From Candidatus Hydrogenedentota bacterium (GTDB lineage Bacteria > Hydrogenedentota > Hydrogenedentia > Hydrogenedentales > SLHB01), in assembly GCA_020848835.1 (NCBI GenBank), contig JADLHJ010000113.1, positions 57,509 through 121,508 of the forward strand: a DNA stretch of 64,000 bases. Reading direction: 5' to 3'. The first letter of the stretch is position 1; each line of letters begins with the position of its first letter. This document shows positions 35,068-42,961 of the stretch, in pieces. Both the position numbers and the translations under genes were made by a program. The notes below the pieces were generated by a model. That model was not told the DNA's origin. It worked only from the letters and a program-made list of their open reading frames with translations, and ran no database searches.

Positions 35068-35708
35068 TGTCACTTTATGAGCATTACCGCCCGAAAAACT
35101 GGGCAGACGTAGTGGGCCAAAATAAAGTTGTGCAAGCCTTGCAAGCGTTGAACGACCGCATAGGCTTTGGCGCACATGCGATATGGCTAACGGGATTGTC
35201 TGGCACTGGCAAAACTACGCTGGCCCGCTTGATTGCGGGCGAAGTGGCAGACGCGGAATACGTGACGGAGTTGGACGCGGAAACGCTAACCCCGTCAATG
35301 GTGCAAGAGATTGAGGCGGAATCCCGCTATGGTGCATTTGGCAAAGGCGGACGCGTCTACATAGTAAACGAAGCGCACGGTCTGAAATGGCGCACGGTGC
35401 GGCAATTGCTAGTGACGCTGGAGCGTATCCCGGAGCATGTGTGCTGGATATTTACCACTACTTGCGAAGGGCAGCTAACGCTATTTGAGAATTGCGAGGA
35501 TAGCGGGCCATTGCTCTCGCGGTGCATCGTGTTCCACTTGGCGCGGCGCGGAATTGCAGAGGCTATGGCAACGCGGTTGCAATCGTGCGCGCGTGACAGC
35601 GAATTAGACGGTCAACCCTTGGATCGCTACGTCAAGTTGCTCTATGACTGCAAGCTAAACATGCGCGCGGCGTGGCAACGGATTGAGACGGGGGAGTTGC
35701 TCGCATGA
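35064..35708 (+). CDS. Clamp-loader-like AAA+ ATPase
   Basis: A 214-residue AAA+ protein with the layout of DnaX/replication factor C small subunits: YEHYRPKNWADVVGQ opening, Walker A GLSGTGKT at 44-51, Walker B-like VYIVNEAH (Asp replaced by Asn-Glu), sensor region IFTTT, and the SRC arginine finger (LLSRCIVF). It lacks the C-terminal collar domain. On a mobile element such an ATPase may load a sliding clamp or remodel a recombinase; the coupling to ArdC and a recombinase makes the second idea worth testing. Confidence 0.75.
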   Translation: MMSLYEHYRPKNWADVVGQNKVVQALQALNDRIGFGAHAIWLTGLSGTGKTTLARLIAGEVADAEYVTELDAETLTPSMVQEIEAESRYGAFGKGGRVYIVNEAHGLKWRTVRQLLVTLERIPEHVCWIFTTTCEGQLTLFENCEDSGPLLSRCIVFHLARRGIAEAMATRLQSCARDSELDGQPLDRYVKLLYDCKLNMRAAWQRIETGELLA

Positions 35709-36028
35709 AAAGCAATATTTCCCCGTTTGGCGTGACGGTGCAATTCCCTGACCGTCCTAGCAGTGACATTCTCGCCATGCTTAAAGCGAACGGGTTTCGA
35801 TGGAATCCCGCAGACAAGCTCTGGCATCGGCGCAGAGTTACGGGCGCAGCGGATTTTCTCGCCGCACTTGACCGCAAACTAAATCCTGACCGTCCAGACG
35901 GCGCGTGCTGGAAGTGTGGCGCACCTGGGCGATTCCGGCAATACGGCGCGGCAACCCCGGTACTTTGCGATTTCTGTGCGAGCCAAGGTGGAGCATGTTC
36001 GGCACTCGCGGCGAGGTGCCAACTATGA
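35705..36028 (+). CDS. Zinc-binding protein of the ArdC cassette
   Basis: A 107-residue protein overlapping both neighbours by ATGA. The first half has the motif LKANGFRWNPADKLWHRR, found at the ends of plasmid and phage antirestriction-type proteins; the second half has CWKC (about 68-71) and CDFC (about 88-91), a treble-clef or ribbon zinc site. Nucleic-acid binding is likely. Confidence 0.65.
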   Translation: MKSNISPFGVTVQFPDRPSSDILAMLKANGFRWNPADKLWHRRRVTGAADFLAALDRKLNPDRPDGACWKCGAPGRFRQYGAATPVLCDFCASQGGACSALAARCQL

Positions 36029-36984
36029 CACATGAATTGCAGCCAGTGGAAAGCGCGGCGCTACCCGCACTAGACGCGGCAATCGTGGCATACGTTGAAG
36101 CGAGCAAGGCGAGCAACACGCGCAAAGCCTACGCAAGCGACTGGACGCATTTTGAGCAATGGTGCAAGGCGCGGGGGGAGCCGTTTCTCCCCGCCTTTCC
36201 ACAGACCGTAGCGGCGTATATCACGGCGCTGGCCGACACACACAAACCGGCGACGTTGCAGCGGCGTCTGGCGTCGATCTCCGTGGCGCACCAAGCGGCA
36301 GGCTATCCGAGTCCAGCGGGCGCACCCTTGGTACGCGCGACTATGCAAGGAATTCGGCGGACACACGGCGTAGCGCAGCGGCAAGCCGCACCGTTACTCG
36401 TGGAGCAGGTTCGGCAAGCGGTCTGCATTAGCGGTGACACGGCGCGTGATGTGCGCGACAAGGCAATCATCCTGCTAGGACTCGCGGGCGCATTTCGGCG
36501 TTCTGAACTCGTGGCGCTCGACGTTTCCGATCTACAGTTCCGCGAGCAAGGCGTTGTAGTGACCCTACGGCGCAGCAAGACGAATCAGGAAGGGCAGGAC
36601 GAATCCAAAGACATAGGCTACGGTGCGCATGAGCATACTTGCCCTGTGCGGGCGCTAAGGCGCTGGCTGGAAGTGGCGGGAATCGAAAGCGGGCCAGTGT
36701 TTCGCCCCTTTACCCCTGACGGGCGCGCGGTGGCAGCGCAGCGATTGAGTGACCGGGCGGTGTCGCGGGCGGTGAAAGCAGCGGCAAAGCGAATCGGACT
36801 ATCCGCAGACCTATTCAGCGGGCATTCGTTGCGCGCGGGATTCGTGACGCAAGGCTACCGCGCAGGAATCCCCGAAGCGGATATAATGCGCCAGAGCGGG
36901 CACAAGAGCCGCGCGGTGCTTGGAAAGTATCGGCGCGAGGGGGAACGGTTTCTGACGAATTTCAGCGCAAAAGTGGGATTGTGA
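36025..36984 (+). CDS. Second tyrosine recombinase, right end
   Basis: A 319-residue recombinase of the XerD/phage type, shorter and unrelated in layout to the left integrase: core-binding domain about 15-110, catalytic domain about 120-319. Catalytic residues: Arg158 (AFRRSEL), His267 and Arg270 (SGHSLRAG), His293 (SGHKS) and Tyr302 (KYRR). Translation starts inside the zinc-protein gene (ATGA). It ends 140 bp before the right attachment site and is followed by a terminator. Confidence 0.9.
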   Translation: MTHELQPVESAALPALDAAIVAYVEASKASNTRKAYASDWTHFEQWCKARGEPFLPAFPQTVAAYITALADTHKPATLQRRLASISVAHQAAGYPSPAGAPLVRATMQGIRRTHGVAQRQAAPLLVEQVRQAVCISGDTARDVRDKAIILLGLAGAFRRSELVALDVSDLQFREQGVVVTLRRSKTNQEGQDESKDIGYGAHEHTCPVRALRRWLEVAGIESGPVFRPFTPDGRAVAAQRLSDRAVSRAVKAAAKRIGLSADLFSGHSLRAGFVTQGYRAGIPEADIMRQSGHKSRAVLGKYRREGERFLTNFSAKVGL

Positions 36985-37039
36985 CAACGCGGAAAAACTA
37001 ATTAGAACGACCTAGCGCGAAGCCCATTTTGTTCGCGTT

Positions 37040-37057
37040 GGGCTTACAGCGGGCTTA
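37040..37057 (+). repeat. Paired GGGCTTA direct repeats, right end (possible arm sites)
   Basis: GGGCTTA at 37040-37046 and 37051-37057, period 11 bp, same orientation as the left pair at 17420-17437. An inverted AGCCC copy lies at 37021-37025. Function inferred from symmetry of position at both element ends. Confidence 0.5.
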
Positions 37058-37079
37058 GGCCCGGTTCCTGAAACTGCAA

Positions 37080-37112
37080 GGGTCAGTCGGCAATTACGTA
37101 ACCGGCTGACCC
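37080..37112 (+). terminator. Terminator after the right recombinase
   Basis: An 11-bp stem (GGGTCAGTCGG with CCGGCTGACCC, one mismatch-like T-G) followed by an A+T-rich tail ATATTATTTT. It lies between the recombinase and the right attachment site, so it insulates the tRNA gene. Confidence 0.7.
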
Positions 37113-37124
37113 ATATTATTTTAG

Positions 37125-37173
37125 ATGGTGGGCGGTACTGGACTTGAACCAGTGACCCCTTGCATGTCAAGCA
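37125..37173. other. Right attachment site inside tRNA-Val
   Basis: 49 bp identical to 17242-17290. It covers the tRNA 3' half and keeps the tRNA gene whole on this side, the standard result of integration into a tRNA gene 3' end. Confidence 0.85.
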
Positions 37174-37202
37174 AGTACTCTAACCACCTGAGCTAACCGC
37201 CC
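37129..37202 (-). tRNA. tRNA-Val (anticodon GAC)
   Basis: 74 nt with a full cloverleaf: acceptor GGGCGGT/ACCGCCC plus A, D stem GCTC/GAGT, anticodon stem CTTGC/GCAAG with loop TTGACAT (anticodon GAC), T stem ACTGG/CCAGT with TTCAAGT loop. CCA is not encoded. Its 3' half is the integration target of the adjacent element. Confidence 0.95.
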
Positions 37203-37301
37203 ACAAGGGGAAGACGGGAAGTCTAGCAAAGGGCGGGGTAGCGGTCAACTTATAGAGCGGCAGATGCGCAGAAAGGTTCGGAGATGCTTGGAAATGCGGG
37301 C

Positions 37302-38288
37302 TTAGAGCGCGATTTCGGCGATGAACCAGTGGATTAACATATAGGACATAAATTGCAGTACTCCTGCTAGTGCCATCGCGACCGGGAAATTGATGATGTC
37401 CTGCGCCTCGAAGCCAAACGAGATAAATATGACCGCCGGAATAAAGACAAGCACGACGATGATGCCGACAAATGGTAGCACTGAGCCGGCAAAGTAAAGC
37501 AAGGTAATCACTGCAGCCGCGGGAAGGATTTGAAGTAGGTTCGCAAACACATTCGTATCCGGAAGTCTGCGTCCTATCATCAGGAAGATGTAAATACCCA
37601 CTAGCGTGTTGAGAAATGAGGAAGCCGTGCTCAATACCGTCATTGCCACCGCGGCCCACATCGGCAATTCTGGCAGTGGCGCCCTATCGGTAAATGTGGA
37701 AGTTTGTTTGAGATCTTCCGGTGCGGGGCCGACGACCCACGCGCCGCTGATAAATAAATAAACAGTATAGAGCCCGAACGCGACCGCGCCGCCGATAGCG
37801 ATGCGCCGCATCATGGCTTCATCAGGCCAGTATTTCTCGCGCCACGATTTCTCGACCTCTTCCACTTCGACCGGGTGTTGCGGCTGCGGATCCAGCACCG
37901 GATCGAGTTTCATGGAATCGACGGGGGCGACGTAGCCGGTGGACTGGAGGTCTTGGTTTTGTTGCACGAGGTTCTTGCAGATGTTGCACACCAAGCCGAT
38001 GGCGGACTGATGCCTATCCCAATCGCCACGAAATTCTCGGCCGCACCGCGCGCAATTGTTATTCAGTGATGTCGTCTGCAGTGGCGTGTAATGAATATCT
38101 TGCGCTGGGGACGATGGCGATGCCGCCGGTGTGACCTGCGGCGCCTTCGGTTCGCGCGCGATCGGTTTTGCATTCTCCGGCGACACGGTCAAGGGCTGTC
38201 CGCACTTCGGGCATGGCGCAGTCATCCCCGCCGCATATTCTGACACCGTCATTTGATGTCCGCACTTACAGCTAACCAGCAGGTCCAT
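37302..38288 (-). CDS. Zinc-ribbon multi-pass membrane protein
   Basis: A 328-residue protein. The cytosolic N-terminus has two zinc ribbons: CKC...CPKC (about 7-29) of the kind that opens many PVC proteins, and CARC...CNIC (about 79-103). A Pro/Glu-rich linker follows, then four to five membrane helices (about 165-328). No transporter signature; it may be a YIP1-like membrane scaffold, which is uncertain. It lies next to the tRNA on the chromosome side. Confidence 0.65.
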   Translation of the reverse strand: MDLLVSCKCGHQMTVSEYAAGMTAPCPKCGQPLTVSPENAKPIAREPKAPQVTPAASPSSPAQDIHYTPLQTTSLNNNCARCGREFRGDWDRHQSAIGLVCNICKNLVQQNQDLQSTGYVAPVDSMKLDPVLDPQPQHPVEVEEVEKSWREKYWPDEAMMRRIAIGGAVAFGLYTVYLFISGAWVVGPAPEDLKQTSTFTDRAPLPELPMWAAVAMTVLSTASSFLNTLVGIYIFLMIGRRLPDTNVFANLLQILPAAAVITLLYFAGSVLPFVGIIVVLVFIPAVIFISFGFEAQDIINFPVAMALAGVLQFMSYMLIHWFIAEIAL

Positions 38289-38624
38289 ACGCTGCTCCGT
38301 GACAACCTATTCTTACTATACTTCGAGAAAACACCGCGTCGCCATTCGGGGATTGGCATTTGACAAGGGTAACCAATGGACAAACCGCGTGGTGAAGTCT
38401 TGACTCGGGCGATTTCACAACAGTATCCTCTGTACTATTCTTAGTGTGCGGGTGCCCCTTTGAAGTGTCGGTTCAATTTGGTGATGACCTTGGCTTCGAT
38501 CGCAATCGTCGGCATTTTTGTCCCATCCCGTTAATTTATCCACAGTAGTTTGCGTTTAAACGACATTGCTAGTGTGCCTTGTATCCAATTGCATGCATGT
38601 AGGTCTATTCCTCCGGAGATTGCT
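38289..38624. other. 336-bp divergent spacer
   Basis: No gene seen. For the plus-strand gene there is TTGACT...TATCCT (18-bp spacing) near 38400-38430, and TTGACA at 38361. For the minus-strand gene a TATAGT lies about 30 bp before its start. These are ordinary promoter candidates of modest quality. Confidence 0.35.
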
Positions 38625-40289
38625 TTGAACGCCTTGAAAATCGCAATCAGGCGATGGGGCATAGTTATGTTTGCCGCCGGGCTCGGAGCGACGGTGTTTG
38701 CTGCCACGCAGATTAGCTACTGGATTGTTGCGGCAAACACTCCCGAAAAACATGCGCCGGTCGGCCTAGTTTCCTTGGCGATGGACATCTACAGCTATTA
38801 CTCATTTATCTGGCAGGCTGCAGACGGCCATTGGTTATTCAACAACGCGATGACGTCCGAGCCCTGTGATCGCATCTTCTTCAATCTGCAGTGGTTGCTG
38901 CTGGGCAAGTGCATGGCGTGGTTCGAGTGGACACCCCAATTCACATTCACGCTTTGGCGATTTGCAGGCGCGATATCGTTGGTCGTTGCGTTTGCGGTTC
39001 TCTCGATTCAGGTCTTGCCCCAAACTTCGCAACGAATCGTGGCGCTACTCATGTGTGCGTTCGGCGGCGGGTTCGGATGGTTCATCGCGCTACTCGGCGA
39101 CTTGGGCGTTGTGGATACCAGCGACACTATGGGTTTGAAGAACCCGGCGATGGATCTGATCACCGCGGTGCATCCATTTGGGCAAATCTTAAAGAATCCG
39201 CACTACAGTCTACCGCACGGAACGTTCCTGCTATTTGCCTGTGCTTTCATTCAGGGCGAGCGCACCCGCAAAATGCGGTGGTACGCCATAGCTGCCATTC
39301 TCGCTGTCATACAAGGCCTGTTTAGACCCTACGATGTCATCAGCATCAGCGCATTAATTCCGATCTACATAGTCACAGAGTTTGTACGTAACCGATCTCT
39401 TGCTGCGAAAACGACAATGAATCGCGCCCTGCCCTTGGTAGCCTCCCTTCCTTTGCTCGCGTACTTTTACTATATATTCTCAATTCACGATGTGTTTAAG
39501 TGGTGGGCCATCCAGGGCAAGCAATTACCCACACCGGCGACATGGCACACGTTAAGTTTGGGTCTCGCCGGCCTGTTGTTCCTCTACCGGCTGTCGCTTT
39601 GCAAGAAGCGCCCATTTACAGATCCCGCTGACCGCTTCCTAATCGCACTGGCCACGACGTTGCTCGCCTTGTATCACGCCAACCACATCTCCGACGCCTT
39701 TTCGTTTTCGCCGCAGATAGCGATTCCGTTGCTGGCCCCACTGATACTGGTTGGTCTAAGCGCATTGCCCTATATTCGAGAACGGTATTTTAACAATCGG
39801 CACAAAATGTGGTTTGCTGTTCTTTGTGCGTTTGTTGTTATCAACTCACTGAGCAGTCCGCTCTATGTCGTGTGGAGTGCGCGAATCGGCCAAGACACGC
39901 CACGCAATTACGCACGGCAAACGGATCTAGACGCAATGAATTGGCTCAAGAAAAATGCGCGGGAATCGGATGTCATCCTATCGAACGATGTAATAGGCGG
40001 CCGTATTTCCTTCAGTCACGGTGGCCGTGTCGCGCTTGGCCATTGGGCCCTGACGCCCCACGTGAAGAAGTTGAAAAAACAGTTCGCAAGATTCGCGGCC
40101 GGTGAATTTTCACCCCGGAAGGCCAAGCGATTCATCGACGAAATTGGGCCTCGGTATATCTATGTCGCCAATATCCCGCGAGAAAAGCGGCCCATCTATT
40201 TACGTCGCAACCGCGATCTGCGACGGGTGTACTTCAACCAAGATGTTGCGATATACGAATTGAGCCCGCGACTTGCGTTAGCACGTTGA
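38625..40289 (+). CDS. Multi-pass membrane protein, GT-C glycosyltransferase-like
   Basis: A 554-residue integral membrane protein with about 10-11 hydrophobic helices (about 15-440) and a C-terminal soluble domain. Helix pattern and the long first loop (after residue 45, with an acidic MDIYSYYSF area) resemble lipid-linked-sugar glycosyltransferases of the GT-C fold. The soluble tail has a conserved-looking DAMNWLKKNARESDVILSND. I set the start at TTG 38625 because GGAG stands 6 nt upstream; an ATG at 38667 is the alternative. Likely role: envelope glycan assembly. Confidence 0.6.
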   Translation: MNALKIAIRRWGIVMFAAGLGATVFAATQISYWIVAANTPEKHAPVGLVSLAMDIYSYYSFIWQAADGHWLFNNAMTSEPCDRIFFNLQWLLLGKCMAWFEWTPQFTFTLWRFAGAISLVVAFAVLSIQVLPQTSQRIVALLMCAFGGGFGWFIALLGDLGVVDTSDTMGLKNPAMDLITAVHPFGQILKNPHYSLPHGTFLLFACAFIQGERTRKMRWYAIAAILAVIQGLFRPYDVISISALIPIYIVTEFVRNRSLAAKTTMNRALPLVASLPLLAYFYYIFSIHDVFKWWAIQGKQLPTPATWHTLSLGLAGLLFLYRLSLCKKRPFTDPADRFLIALATTLLALYHANHISDAFSFSPQIAIPLLAPLILVGLSALPYIRERYFNNRHKMWFAVLCAFVVINSLSSPLYVVWSARIGQDTPRNYARQTDLDAMNWLKKNARESDVILSNDVIGGRISFSHGGRVALGHWALTPHVKKLKKQFARFAAGEFSPRKAKRFIDEIGPRYIYVANIPREKRPIYLRRNRDLRRVYFNQDVAIYELSPRLALAR

Positions 40290-40304
40290 GCAGGCGGCGA
40301 TTTG

Positions 40305-42950
40305 CTACGGTTCTTTCGTTGGAGCCGTGACAGATTTAACATCTTGGGCGTACCCCAACGCGTTCAGCGCCTCGACTTCCTCCGGTGTCAGCGCATCTGC
40401 TCGTGTTCCTTCCGCAGGCTCTGCTTCGTGCCAGATAAAGAACGTTGGTCGTTCGACTTCAGCAGGTAATTTCGGTTTCGCTGGAGGTGATGACGGGTCG
40501 AGTTCCGCGCCAAATCGTTTTCCTTTGACGGGTTGATTATCGCCGAGGAAAACGTCAAAAGGCTTCGCGGCCCGTATGCGCAACGAGATGGATGCATCCT
40601 GCGCGCTCGTGCGAATGAGCGCTTCATCTCGCGGTAGCAGCCCGAACGGCACATTCGCGGTAAGATTGTCCCATTTGACGAGATGGTTATGACTCACCGA
40701 ACCGCCGACCAGCAGCTTTACGGATTCAAATGAATCAGCGGTGCTGGCAATAACTGTGCCTTCCCATTCGCGATCGGGTCGCATAAATGCGATGTGCCAG
40801 CCTTGGAGTTTCTCGGAGTAGAATCTCTCCATAAGTTCAATCAGCTCTGAGAGCTCCGGCGGATTCTCATCCAGGACGTTGACCATCTCCAGCGGATCAT
40901 TCGCGAGGTGATATAATTCGGCTAGTCCAGTCTCATTGTCCCGGAGATACTTCCAATTGTTGCTCCGCACCGCCACGATCGTTTGGCGGCGGATATATGC
41001 CCACGGCGCTGCGTGGCCTTCGCCTTTGATGAGGGGCAATAGGCTGTGTCCGTCGCCTGGGGGAGCATCCACACCTGAAGCCTCGAGAATCGTCGGCATA
41101 AGATCGATGAGCTGGACCATATCGCGAATCCGCTGTCCACCGTGCTCGCTGTTCTGAAACTTTATTAGTAGCGGTACCCTTGCCGCGCCTTCGTACACAT
41201 GTTCGTGCACAAACTGGTTGTGCTCTCCAAACATTTCTCCGTGGTCTGCAGTAATCACGATCAGCGCATCATCGTATATGCCCTTGGCCTTCAGCATGGC
41301 GAACAATTCGCCCAGGCCCGCGTCCACGCCGCGAATCGAATCGTCATACATCGCAACCATGTGCGCGATGTCATCCGGCGATAACATACCTTTCTTTCCA
41401 CACGCCGCAATCAATAGATCGGTCGGGCTCGGATAGCCTCGTGCACGCAGAGTCTCCGGCTCACGCACGTCTTTTGCGAAATGTACGGACGCGTTTGGCG
41501 GCGGATAATAAGGCAGGTTGCAGTTTTCGCATTGTGTTTCGCCAAACTTGCTGTGCAAATCATAGTTGTGGAAGAAGAGGAAGAACGGTGCGGCGGCGTG
41601 CACTTCAAGCCATGCATCCACTAATCTTTTCGTTTCTACCATATCGCGCACCAACGCAGGCGTCGCGTATGTGTCGAATCCATGCGCAATCCCGCTTGAG
41701 GGAGACATCCAGAGCCTATAACCGGTGAATCCGCCCGTGAGATATCCTGAGCGCGCCAGAACTTCCGGGAGCGTCTGTACCGATTCGGCAAGATTTGTAC
41801 TCGCATTTACGCGATGATGCGCGGGGTACAACCCGGTTAACATGCTCGTGTGCGCGGGCAAGGTCCATGTTTCCGGTGTGACGGCATTCTCGAATAAAAC
41901 TGCTTCTCGTGCGAAGGCGTCAAGATTGGGCGACGTTTCGCGCCCGTAGCCGTAGCAGGAGAGATGATCTGCGCGCATTGTATCGCATGAAATAAGAATG
42001 ATGGGCGTACGCGATTTCGTATCCTGGCCAAAGACGATTGGATTGCCCCACACCGCGTAATCACCGCGCGCGGAGCGCCTCGCATCCACCTCGAGCGACA
42101 GGCTGACCGTCGCGCCTGCGAACGGCTCTAGCGACGCGCGCAACGCGTGCCAATTACCCCTTTCCTTCGCGTTTATTGATTTTTCGATCAATGTGACGGC
42201 TTCTGTTTCGCCTTCCCGTACGCGAACGCGAAAGACCACACCGTCGGTTATTACTTCGGGAGGGTCGAGTAACGCAACGTGGGTTTCAAATTGCGCCTTG
42301 GCCGGCACCCTTACTGTCCAGACCGTTGGATGCGCATCCACTGATTCCATAGTAACGTTGTTCAGCGTGATTCGTTCAGGCCCATCGGGCGAGGTATGTG
42401 CAAGCGTAATCGATTCAATATCGATCGCGCGTCCCGGGCCAACGACTCCAACAGCGGTTATTGGACCTATCCACCCCGTGGCGTCCTGACCTTCCAGTGC
42501 AATCGTATATTCATGAATCTGGTTGTCACCCAGGACCGTGAATGAAAGCCCCGCGTTTTCAGCAATGTGGGGCTCAACCGCATTTTGCCAAATGAATGAG
42601 AACTGCCCGGCAATTGGCGACCTGAGTCGTATGCGGCATTCCGTGTAATCGTTCGCCGATACCGGGCTTATGGTTTGCGTTGCGCGGGTGAAAATGCGAC
42701 CCGGCGGCTTCGTGAACCTGTCGGCGCTAAACCAAAACCTTTTCGCGACAACCGGTGCTGCGTTGTTGGCTTTACGATTGCCCAGGACGAGCGGTGTCAA
42801 ACGTATTAGCTCTTGCGCATCGTCGCTCGTGTACGCAATGGTTTTATTCTTCAGCGTCGTCACGTCCACACGCTGTGAACATCCAGCCGACAGTATTGCC
42901 AGCGCCGCCGCCGTGAGCGCGAGAATTCCTATCGTTTGTAACGTTCGCAT
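40305..42950 (-). CDS. Sulfatase-family lipoprotein with N-terminal beta domains
   Basis: An 881-residue exported lipoprotein (lipobox ILSAGC, Cys 24). Residues about 30-310 form beta-sandwich modules. The sulfatase domain (about 315-690) begins IILISCDTMRADHLSCYGY (metal Asp), and continues with TLPAHTSMLTGLYP, where formylglycine-type sulfatases would have Cys or Ser; here it is Thr. The second metal motif is TADHGEMFGEH. The last 190 residues are another beta domain. A hydrolase of sulfate or phosphonate esters is likely; the Thr at the nucleophile site is unusual. It is convergent with the GT-C-like gene. Confidence 0.8.
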   Translation of the reverse strand: MRTLQTIGILALTAAALAILSAGCSQRVDVTTLKNKTIAYTSDDAQELIRLTPLVLGNRKANNAAPVVAKRFWFSADRFTKPPGRIFTRATQTISPVSANDYTECRIRLRSPIAGQFSFIWQNAVEPHIAENAGLSFTVLGDNQIHEYTIALEGQDATGWIGPITAVGVVGPGRAIDIESITLAHTSPDGPERITLNNVTMESVDAHPTVWTVRVPAKAQFETHVALLDPPEVITDGVVFRVRVREGETEAVTLIEKSINAKERGNWHALRASLEPFAGATVSLSLEVDARRSARGDYAVWGNPIVFGQDTKSRTPIILISCDTMRADHLSCYGYGRETSPNLDAFAREAVLFENAVTPETWTLPAHTSMLTGLYPAHHRVNASTNLAESVQTLPEVLARSGYLTGGFTGYRLWMSPSSGIAHGFDTYATPALVRDMVETKRLVDAWLEVHAAAPFFLFFHNYDLHSKFGETQCENCNLPYYPPPNASVHFAKDVREPETLRARGYPSPTDLLIAACGKKGMLSPDDIAHMVAMYDDSIRGVDAGLGELFAMLKAKGIYDDALIVITADHGEMFGEHNQFVHEHVYEGAARVPLLIKFQNSEHGGQRIRDMVQLIDLMPTILEASGVDAPPGDGHSLLPLIKGEGHAAPWAYIRRQTIVAVRSNNWKYLRDNETGLAELYHLANDPLEMVNVLDENPPELSELIELMERFYSEKLQGWHIAFMRPDREWEGTVIASTADSFESVKLLVGGSVSHNHLVKWDNLTANVPFGLLPRDEALIRTSAQDASISLRIRAAKPFDVFLGDNQPVKGKRFGAELDPSSPPAKPKLPAEVERPTFFIWHEAEPAEGTRADALTPEEVEALNALGYAQDVKSVTAPTKEP

Positions 42951-42961
42951 GTGCCTTACCG

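Larger units (their letters stand above)
17242..37173. mobile_element. Integrative element in tRNA-Val(GAC), about 19.9 kb
   Basis: Bounded by a 49-bp perfect direct repeat (17242-17290 and 37125-37173) of the tRNA-Val 3' part. It carries an integrase just inside the left end, a second recombinase just inside the right end, replication genes and nuclease/defence-like cargo, and parts of it (about 22.5-26 kb) look visibly more A+T rich than the flanks. No conjugation or capsid genes are recognised, so it resembles a satellite-like or mobilisable island. Confidence 0.85.
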
